Assembly: GCA_937141995.1 (NCBI GenBank)
Contig: CAKZQX010001089.1
Span: 1 to 10,257, forward strand
Reading direction: 5' to 3'
DNA from: an uncultured Chloroflexaceae bacterium
Lineage (GTDB): Bacteria > Chloroflexota > Chloroflexia > Chloroflexales > Chloroflexaceae
DNA: 10,257 nt
In this document: piece by piece, positions 4,695-10,257 of the stretch
Numbering within the stretch: position 1 is the first letter of the stretch
Layout of the letters: the number at the start of each line of letters is the position of its first letter
Notes under the pieces: model-generated
Database searches by the model: none
What the model was told of the DNA's origin: nothing
The model's input: only the letters and a program-made list of their open reading frames with translations
Program-made: the position numbers and the translations under genes

Positions 4695-6830
4695 ATGACA
4701 GCGACGCATCACGAGCAACCGCTCGATTCGACCGCATTTGTGCCCGCCGAGACGACGCCCTACTTTAACCGCGAGTTGAGCTGGATCGAGTTCAACCGGC
4801 GTGTCCTGGCTGAGGCGTTTAATCCGCGTGCGCCTCTGCTGGAGCGGGTCAAGTTCCTGGCGATCTTTGCCGCAAACCTGGATGAGTTCTTTATGATCCG
4901 GGTGAGTGGCATTAAGCAGCAGATTGCCGCCGGAGTGCAGAAGCGCACGCCCGACGGGTTGACGCCAAGCGAGCAACTGGCCGCAATTCGCAGTAACCTG
5001 CTGCCGCTGCACGAAGAGGAACGCGGCCTGCTAATGGAGGATCTGCTGCCCAATCTGGCGCAACAGGGCATTTCCATCCTCAACTATGACCAGTTGAACC
5101 CGGCCCAGTGCAATTTTCTCGTGGATTATTTTGATCGCCATATTTTTCCGGTTCTGACCCCCCTGGCAGCCGATAGCAGCCGTCCCTTTCCCCACATCTC
5201 GAATCTCAGTCTGAACCTGGCGGTTGTGATTCAGGATGAAGCGGAAGGCGAGTTATTTGCGCGGGTCAAGGTGCCGGAAGTGCTGCCGCGCCTGGTGCCC
5301 CTGCCGACCGAACTGGCCGATGGCACAGGGGAGGTGCCTACGGGCCGCCGGCACTATTTTGTCTGGATTGAGCAGGTGATTGCTGCTCATGTCGAGGCAC
5401 TCTTCCCCGGCATCGAAGTTGTCGAGGCTTATCCGTTCCGCGTCACTCGCAACGCTGATGTGGAGATTGCCGAAGATGAGGCCGAAGATCTGCTGCGCAC
5501 GATTGAGCAGGGCGTACGCCAGCGCCGCTTTGGCGAGGTAGTCCGAATTAATGTGGACAATACTATGCCGGAGCGGATCTGCCAATTGCTGATGAAGAAT
5601 ATGGGCATCGAAGCGCATGATCTCTATGCGGTACGGGGTCCGCTGGGGCTATCTACGCTGATGGATCTGACGGGGCTTGATCGGCCTGATCTGAAAACCC
5701 CGCCGCACTACCCGGAGATTCCGCCTCCGCTGCGCGGCCATGTCGATATCTTTGCAGCGATCCGCCAGCATGATATCCTGCTACACCATCCGTATGACTC
5801 GTTTGCGCCAATTGTCGATTTTATTCAGATGGCGGCGAATGATCCGGATGTTCTGGCGATCAAACAGACGCTCTATCGGGTGGGTAGTAACTCGCCGATT
5901 GTGCGAGCGTTGATGCATGCGCGCGAACAGGGCAAGCAGGTGGCGGTGCTGGTTGAGTTGAAGGCGCGCTTTGATGAGGAGAACAATATTATCTGGGCCA
6001 AGGCGCTGGAGCGGGCCGGCGTGCATGTGGTGTATGGCCTGCTCGGTTTGAAAACGCATTCGAAGCTGGCGCTGGTGGTGCGCAAGGAGCATGACGGTAT
6101 CCGGCGCTATGTGCATATGGGCACCGGCAACTATAATGCCGGCACTGCGCGGCTCTACACCGATGTTGGTCTGCTGACCTGTCGCCCGGATCTGGGAGCC
6201 GATGTTTCGGACCTGTTTAATTTTCTGACCGGTTACAGCCGCCAGCGCAACTATCGCAAGCTGATGGTTGCGCCGGTGAATTTGCGGGAACACCTGGCGG
6301 GTCTGATTGAACGGGAGACGCAGCAGCAGCACCAGCATGGCAACGGACGATTAATCTTCAAGATGAACTCGCTGGTGGACCCACGTATGATCGACGCGCT
6401 CTACCGGGCATCGCAGGCCGGGGTGCGGGTTGATCTTGTCGTACGGGGCATGTGTCGCCTCAAGCCGGGCGTACCCGGTCTGAGCGAAACAATCAGCGTG
6501 CGTAGCATCATTGGTCGCTTCCTGGAGCATAGTCGGATCTACTATTTTTACAATAATGGGCAGGAAGAGATCTACCTGGGTAGCGCCGATATTATGGAGC
6601 GCAATCTTGATCGGCGTGTCGAGCAGATTTTTCCGTTGGAAGAGGAGAGTCTGCTGCGGTATGTACGCGATAGCCTGTTGGAAACCTACCTGCGCGATAA
6701 TGTCTGTGCCTGGATTTTGCAGTCTGATGGGAGTTATACCCGGCTGATCCCCGAACCTGACGCAGAAATGGTCAACAGTCAAGATCCGGAATTGATGCGG
6801 TTTAATCAGGGGCACGGGGAGGAGCTGTAG
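4695..6830 (+). CDS. ppk1: Polyphosphate kinase 1
   Basis: Reversibly polymerises the gamma-phosphate of ATP into inorganic polyphosphate, for phosphate and energy storage and stress resistance. The 711-aa length is normal for PPK1. All four domains are recognisable. The N domain has YFNRELSWIEFNRRVLAEA (23-41) and LAIFAANLDEFFMIRV (55-70). The head domain has FPVLTPLAADSSRPFPHISN (151-170). C1 has HHPYDSFAPIVDFIQMAANDP (364-384) and KTHSKLALVVRKE (453-465). C2 has VRGMCRLKPGVPGLSETISVRSIIGRFLEHSRIYYF (583-618) and GSADIMERNLDRRVE (629-643). H455 matches the autophosphorylated His (H435 in E. coli) and H612 matches the second catalytic His (H592); the 157-residue spacing is identical. The ATG at 4695 has AGGAAG about 10 nt upstream. 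The gene is divergent from coxG across an 888-nt region and is followed after 3 nt by thpR. Confidence 0.97.
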   Translation: MTATHHEQPLDSTAFVPAETTPYFNRELSWIEFNRRVLAEAFNPRAPLLERVKFLAIFAANLDEFFMIRVSGIKQQIAAGVQKRTPDGLTPSEQLAAIRSNLLPLHEEERGLLMEDLLPNLAQQGISILNYDQLNPAQCNFLVDYFDRHIFPVLTPLAADSSRPFPHISNLSLNLAVVIQDEAEGELFARVKVPEVLPRLVPLPTELADGTGEVPTGRRHYFVWIEQVIAAHVEALFPGIEVVEAYPFRVTRNADVEIAEDEAEDLLRTIEQGVRQRRFGEVVRINVDNTMPERICQLLMKNMGIEAHDLYAVRGPLGLSTLMDLTGLDRPDLKTPPHYPEIPPPLRGHVDIFAAIRQHDILLHHPYDSFAPIVDFIQMAANDPDVLAIKQTLYRVGSNSPIVRALMHAREQGKQVAVLVELKARFDEENNIIWAKALERAGVHVVYGLLGLKTHSKLALVVRKEHDGIRRYVHMGTGNYNAGTARLYTDVGLLTCRPDLGADVSDLFNFLTGYSRQRNYRKLMVAPVNLREHLAGLIERETQQQHQHGNGRLIFKMNSLVDPRMIDALYRASQAGVRVDLVVRGMCRLKPGVPGLSETISVRSIIGRFLEHSRIYYFYNNGQEEIYLGSADIMERNLDRRVEQIFPLEEESLLRYVRDSLLETYLRDNVCAWILQSDGSYTRLIPEPDAEMVNSQDPELMRFNQGHGEEL

Positions 6831-6833
6831 CGC

Positions 6834-7403
6834 ATGCGGCTGTTTATTGCGCTGAAGCTGCCGGCGGAGGTGCTTGATGAACTGACCGCAGTCCAGCAGC
6901 GGCTCCGACGTACGGAGGCGCATCCGGTCAAGTGGGTTGCGCCGCAATCGATCCATCTGACGTTGCAATTTCTCGGCGAAGTCCCGGAGGCGCACCTTCC
7001 CGCGATCCTGCAGGCGCTGGAAGAAGTACGTGACGCGGCGGCGCACCAATCACCGCTGCGGTTGCGCCTGGCGGCGGCGGGCGCGTTTCCCAATCTGCGC
7101 CGGCCACAAACGCTCTGGGTAGGTATGGCCGGTGAGTTAGAAGGGTTGACCCGTCTGCATCAGGCGGTGATCGCGGCGACGGAGCCGCTCGGATTTCAGC
7201 CCGAGACGCGGCCATTTCGCGCACATCTTACGCTGGGCCGGGTGCGCCGTGAAGCTACCCCCGCGCAGCGTGCGGCCCTCGGGTCAGCGCTTGGTTCGCT
7301 ATCACCACCCCGATCAATCACCTGGCAGAGCGGTCATCCGCTCCTCTTCAAGAGTACACTAACGCCCACTGGTTCGATCTACACGGAACTGGGGCCGGCA
7401 TAG
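6834..7403 (+). CDS. thpR: RNA 2',3'-cyclic phosphodiesterase (2H family)
   Basis: Belongs to the ThpR/LigT group of 2H phosphoesterases, which open 2',3'-cyclic phosphates at RNA ends to 2'-phosphates and were first described as 2'-5' RNA ligases. At 189 aa it has the expected length. Both catalytic HxTx motifs are present: HLTL at 41-44 and HLTL at 131-134. The N-terminal MRLFIALKLP is the typical first strand, and the FLGEVP that follows the first motif is family-typical. It starts 3 nt after the ppk stop, with GGGGAGGAG (6816-6824) inside the ppk end as its ribosome binding site, so translation is likely coupled and the two form an operon. The link to polyphosphate metabolism is positional only. 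The physiological RNA substrate is not known from the sequence. Confidence 0.92.
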   Translation: MRLFIALKLPAEVLDELTAVQQRLRRTEAHPVKWVAPQSIHLTLQFLGEVPEAHLPAILQALEEVRDAAAHQSPLRLRLAAAGAFPNLRRPQTLWVGMAGELEGLTRLHQAVIAATEPLGFQPETRPFRAHLTLGRVRREATPAQRAALGSALGSLSPPRSITWQSGHPLLFKSTLTPTGSIYTELGPA

Positions 7404-7560
7404 CCGCGTGCGCCGGTTTTCATCCACTTCTCACCGTGTCCCGTTCATCTTATGGTAGACTGATGCATAGTTCCCACTGTACATGTCTGCTGCTGCGTTG
7501 TGTAGACATGAGCGCTCAGGCATATGTGGATGTAGCCCGATGTTAAGTAAGGATTGATCT
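7404..7560. other. Intergenic region before the MA protease
   Basis: This 157-nt gap holds an interrupted inverted repeat, CATGTCT (7482-7488) with AGACATG (7504-7510), overlapping a perfect 10-nt palindrome TGAGCGCTCA (7509-7518). A weak promoter candidate is TTCTCA at 7428-7433 and TATGGT at 7451-7456, 17 nt apart and each 4 of 6 to consensus. The palindromes lie between it and the next gene and could be an operator. No terminator with a T-tract was seen after thpR. Confidence 0.3.
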
Positions 7561-8976
7561 ATGTATCTGCTACGAAAGATAGCACTGATTCTGATTGTGC
7601 TCTTGCTCTTCTGGCCGGCCACTGCCGATGCCCAGGACGAAGACTGGCGCTATCTTGCGACTGACTATTTTGTGATCCTCTACACGCCCGAAGAGAATGA
7701 TACGGCCCAACAGTATGCCGGTTTTGTCGATGATATTTACGAGGAGTTGGCGGCGGTGTTTAACCACCGCACTGCAACTCCGCTCACACTACGGCTCTAC
7801 CCGACGATGGAGAGTTACCATGCGGTCAACCCGCTGGCGCGGAATATGCCCGGCGTTGTGGCCCACGCCGACTTTCGCAAGCGCGAACTGGTGGTGGTGC
7901 TGACCCAGACGGCGGGCCAGTCCTTTGAAGGGGTGCAGAACAATGTGCGGCATGAGTTGACCCATATTATCGCCGCTGATCTGAGCGACAATCGCCTCAA
8001 CACCGGCTTCCAGGAAGGGATCGCCCAGTATGTCGAAATCCCGACGGATGAACTGAATGCCAAGATCAACGCGCTACGCATTATGCGCGATCAGGGGCGG
8101 CTGCTCGCCTGGAGCGATTTTGAAGATCGAGATATGATCTATGGCAAACCCGAAATCGGCTACCCGCAGACGCTCTCCTCCGTGGCCTTTCTGATCGAGG
8201 AGTATGGCTTCGGCAAGTTCCGCGAGTTCCTGACGATCACCGCGCGCAGCAGCGGCTACCGCTCGGCGCTGGAGCGGGCCTACGGTATTTCCCCCACCGA
8301 TCTGGAAACGCAGTGGCGGGACTGGCTGCCGTCGTATATTGCGGAAGGCTATCAGCAGAGTTCACTGACCGGCTATGATATGAACTACCCGCGCCAACTG
8401 CTGCAACAGGGGCGCTATACCGAGGCTCAGGAAGAACTGGAACATGCTGTCGAGATCCTGAATGCGAGTGTGGAGGGGGTGCCGGATACGCAGCAGCAGC
8501 AAGCCTTCGCCGAAGCGGAGGAACTGCGGACGGCAATTCAGCAGGGGCAGCAGGCCGAACAACTGGCCGGCGAAACCCGCAGCGCGCTGGAAGCAGGCGA
8601 CTACCAGCGGGCCGCCCAACTGGTTGAGCAGGCGCAGGCGCTCTATGCCGGGATTGGTGACGCGCGTCAGGATGAGGTGTTGCGTACCTATGCCGACCGG
8701 GCCGCGCGCGGCGTACGCGCCGAGACGCAACTGGCGCAGGCCGGTAGTCTGGTACAGACCCTGCGCCTACCCCAGGCCCGCCGGGCGGCTGATACCGCCG
8801 CTGTTGATTTTGCGGCCCTGGGCGACAACCAGGGGCTGGAACAGGCGCTCCATCTGCGCAGTTCCCTCGACTGGTGGCAGCGTCTGCTCGGTACGCTGCT
8901 GGTGGTGCTGGGCGTGGTTGGCGTCACCGCCAGCCTGCTGGGTGGATTCTACCGGCAGGAACGGGAAGTCTGGTAA
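7561..8976 (+). CDS. Exported, membrane-anchored MA-type metalloprotease with coiled-coil region
   Basis: Probable zinc peptidase of the peptidase MA-like group, facing outside the cytoplasmic membrane. In the 471-aa product, residues 1-24 are a signal peptide or signal anchor (basic MYLLRK, hydrophobic core, cleavage plausible after ADA). The catalytic domain runs over about 30-260. Its HELTH motif (131-135) supplies two zinc-binding His and the catalytic Glu. E152 in GFQEGIAQY lies 17 residues later, as expected for the third gluzincin ligand. Residues about 275-430 are rich in Gln, Ala and Glu in heptad-like, TPR-like helical pairs (EAQEELEHAVEIL, then DYQRAAQLVEQAQALY). A second hydrophobic helix (about 442-463) is followed by a short tail. 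ATG 7561 is preceded by AAGGA at about 7 nt. Substrate unknown. A catalytically active protease is likely because all three ligands and the Glu are intact. Confidence 0.82.
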   Translation: MYLLRKIALILIVLLLFWPATADAQDEDWRYLATDYFVILYTPEENDTAQQYAGFVDDIYEELAAVFNHRTATPLTLRLYPTMESYHAVNPLARNMPGVVAHADFRKRELVVVLTQTAGQSFEGVQNNVRHELTHIIAADLSDNRLNTGFQEGIAQYVEIPTDELNAKINALRIMRDQGRLLAWSDFEDRDMIYGKPEIGYPQTLSSVAFLIEEYGFGKFREFLTITARSSGYRSALERAYGISPTDLETQWRDWLPSYIAEGYQQSSLTGYDMNYPRQLLQQGRYTEAQEELEHAVEILNASVEGVPDTQQQQAFAEAEELRTAIQQGQQAEQLAGETRSALEAGDYQRAAQLVEQAQALYAGIGDARQDEVLRTYADRAARGVRAETQLAQAGSLVQTLRLPQARRAADTAAVDFAALGDNQGLEQALHLRSSLDWWQRLLGTLLVVLGVVGVTASLLGGFYRQEREVW

Positions 8977-8991
8977 CTACTCCCCCGGCTA

Positions 8992-9149
8992 ATGAACTTT
9001 GAACATTAAATCCGGATATTACTGGACCGGAGTCCCGGCTTCAGCCGGATCAAGCGTTCCTGGCAGAATACCGCTGTCCCGGCAGGCCTGCCACCGGCTA
9101 AAGCCGGGACTCCAGGATGGCATATCTGGAGTATTTTCTAAAAGTTCAT
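8992..9149. repeat. 158-bp imperfect palindromic element, MITE-like
   Basis: The two halves are inverted copies of about 57 bp. The inner arms are strongest: 9029-9048 pairs with 9094-9113 at 19 of 20 bases (GGAGTCCCGGCTT..AGCCGG). The outer tips ATGAACTTT (8992-9000) and AAAGTTCAT (9141-9149) are perfect over 9 bp. The segment between them is diverged but still alignable (CCGGATAT against CCAGATAT). The loop contains a separate perfect 12-bp palindrome, GGCAGGCCTGCC (9081-9092). It fills most of the gap between two converging genes. I associate this type of 'agtcccggctt' repeat with dispersed intergenic repeats in related genomes; copy number cannot be judged here. Confidence 0.75.
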
Positions 9150-9176
9150 AAGGCGCGGGGCTTTCTGCCGCCTTTT
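9150..9176 (+). terminator. Candidate intrinsic terminator after the protease gene
   Basis: AAGGCG (9150-9155) pairs with CGCCTT (9169-9174) around a 13-nt loop, followed directly by a short T-run (TTTTCT). The stem is only 6 bp and the T-tract is interrupted, so the match is modest. It lies 173 nt after the protease stop, immediately beyond the palindromic element. Confidence 0.35.
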
Positions 9177-9217
9177 CTATAATCGGGTGCGGCGGGGTGA
9201 TGCACGAATGGGCGAAG

Positions 9218-9240
9218 GGGGCGCAGCCTGGCTGCGCCCC
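9218..9240. repeat. GC-rich hairpin, 10-bp stem with 3-nt loop
   Basis: GGGGCGCAGC (9218-9227) pairs perfectly with GCTGCGCCCC (9231-9240) around CTG. It lies 20 nt past the glyA stop on the glyA transcript. No T-run follows on either strand, so it may stabilise the glyA 3' end or be another dispersed palindromic unit rather than a classical terminator. Confidence 0.55.
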
Positions 9241-9260
9241 TACCGATTACGATACGGTGG

Positions 9261-10257
9261 TTATTCCTGGGGGTAGCGCTCGTGTCCCGGCACGGGATAG
9301 CGGGCACACAGTTCGCGGACCTCGTCGGCGATGCGGCTCTGGAGGCTCTGGTCGTCGCTGGTTTCCAGCACCTGCACGATCCAGGCGGCAATCTGCGCCA
9401 TCTCCGTCACGCCCATTCCCCGCGTTGTCACCGCCGGAGTGCCGATGCGAATACCGCTGGTCTTCATCGGCGGCTGCGAGTCGTTGGGGATGGCATTCTT
9501 ATTGACCGTCAACCCGGCCCGGTCAAGTGCCTTCTCAGCCTGCGCGCCGGTAATGCCCAGCGGCGTCAGATCTACCAGCATCAGATGATTATCGGTCCCA
9601 CCGCTGATCAGCTTGAGCCCCCGCTCCATGAGTCCGGTTGCCAGCGCCTGCGCATTGGCGCGAATACGCCGGGCATACTCCTTAAACTCCGGCTGCAACG
9701 CCTCACCAAAGGCTACCGCCTTGGCCGCAATCGCATGCATCAACGGGCCGCCCTGGGTACCGGGGAAAACGCTACTGTTGATCGCTTTGGCATACTCGGC
9801 ATCGCTCATGATCATCCCACCGCGCGGGCCACGCAGGGTTTTGTGGGTGGTCGTCGTTACGATCTGCGCATGGCCGACCGGCGACGGATGTTCGCCCGCC
9901 GCTACCAGTCCGGCGGTATGCGCAATATCGGCCATCAGCAGCGCACCGACTTCGTCGGCAATCGCCCGCAGACGGTCAAAATGGATGATGCGCGGGTAGG
10001 CACTCGCGCCGGAAGTGATCAGTTTGGGCTGCACCTTGCGAGCAATACGCGCAACTTCATCATAATCGATCCGGCCTGTCTCCGGGTCCACACCGTAGAA
10101 GTGAGTTGCGTACCACTTCCCACTGAAGTTGACCGGGCTGCCGTGCGTCAGATGTCCGCCCTGATCCAGGCGCATCCCCAGAAAGCTATCGCCTGGCTTG
10201 AGCAGCGCGGTAAAGACGGCGATATTGGCCTGCGCCCCGCTGTGTGGCTGCACATTG
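9261..10257 (-). CDS. glyA: Serine hydroxymethyltransferase, C-terminal part (cut by window end)
   Basis: PLP enzyme that interconverts serine and glycine with tetrahydrofolate, the main source of one-carbon units. The frame runs off the window edge. The GTG at 10253 is a Val codon inside the conserved [11 protein letters not shown] motif, not a start, so roughly 80-90 N-terminal residues lie beyond. Counting that Val as 1, visible features are [14 protein letters not shown] (25-38), the [18 protein letters not shown] cofactor region (108-125), and [14 protein letters not shown], whose K138 is the PLP-binding lysine. Further on come [12 protein letters not shown] (162-173), [12 protein letters not shown] (218-229) and [17 protein letters not shown] (264-280). 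The C-terminus is intact, ending PGHERYPQE with a TAA stop at 9261-9263. All key residues in the visible part are conserved. It converges on the protease gene across a repeat-filled gap. Confidence 0.96.
   Translation of the reverse strand, partial: NVQPHSGAQANIAVFTALLKPGDSFLGMRLDQGGHLTHGSPVNFSGKWYATHFYGVDPETGRIDYDEVARIARKVQPKLITSGASAYPRIIHFDRLRAIADEVGALLMADIAHTAGLVAAGEHPSPVGHAQIVTTTTHKTLRGPRGGMIMSDAEYAKAINSSVFPGTQGGPLMHAIAAKAVAFGEALQPEFKEYARRIRANAQALATGLMERGLKLISGGTDNHLMLVDLTPLGITGAQAEKALDRAGLTVNKNAIPNDSQPPMKTSGIRIGTPAVTTRGMGVTEMAQIAAWIVQVLETSDDQSLQSRIADEVRELCARYPVPGHERYPQE

Noticed and set aside
8462..8992. 176-aa plus-strand frame overlapping the protease gene
   Set aside because: Arg/Trp-rich +1-type shadow of the helical repeat region with no independent start signal.
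10251..10253. GTG as the start of glyA
   Set aside because: It encodes Val inside the conserved NVQPHSG motif, and upstream in-frame sequence (Asn codon) continues to the window edge, so the gene is truncated.

Overview
The window looks like a chromosomal segment of a filamentous anoxygenic phototroph or close relative in the Chloroflexota (Chloroflexus/Roseiflexus-like). This is inferred from the protein flavour of Prs, PPK1 and GlyA, the moderately GC-rich codon use, the set of aerobic-type CO dehydrogenase accessory subunits, and palindromic repeats of the 'agtcccggctt..agccgg' kind that I associate with such genomes. No 16S rRNA or other decisive taxonomic marker is present, so the assignment is only moderately secure.

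Layout. Positions 1-1372 (+): the end of a small unrecognised Gly-rich protein, followed after 3 nt by a ribose-phosphate pyrophosphokinase (prs), which supplies PRPP. Positions 1525-3806 (-): a three-gene cluster transcribed as coxG-coxS-coxM (SRPBCC/CoxG maturation protein with a C-terminal membrane anchor, [2Fe-2S] small subunit, FAD-binding medium subunit). It has a near-consensus sigma70-type promoter at 3942-3970 and a leader of about 130 nt. The molybdopterin-binding large subunit (coxL) is not in the window, and convergent prs blocks a downstream position for it.

Positions 3807-4694: a long divergent intergenic region. Besides the cox promoter it holds a composite repeat locus (4187-4564). 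Four copies of a 16-bp motif are arranged as two direct and two inverted, there are repeated 20-bp core boxes, and at the centre is a perfect 22-bp hairpin with a 3-nt loop. Next to it, upstream of ppk, lie two tandem GTGTCA repeats resembling a Pho-type operator.

Positions 4695-8976 (+): polyphosphate kinase (ppk1), a tightly coupled RNA 2',3'-cyclic phosphodiesterase (thpR), then, after a 157-nt gap, an exported membrane-anchored HExxH protease of the MA type with a coiled-coil C-terminal region. Positions 8977-9260: a convergent intergenic region occupied almost wholly by a 158-bp imperfect palindromic element and a second GC-rich hairpin. Positions 9261-10257 (-): serine hydroxymethyltransferase (glyA), cut by the window end and missing its N-terminus.

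The genes are mostly housekeeping: PRPP synthesis, one-carbon metabolism, polyphosphate storage and RNA end processing. The cox cluster is the accessory metabolic part. The most unusual material is non-coding, namely the two palindromic repeat loci. I saw no tRNA, rRNA, CRISPR array, transposase gene or clear defence system.
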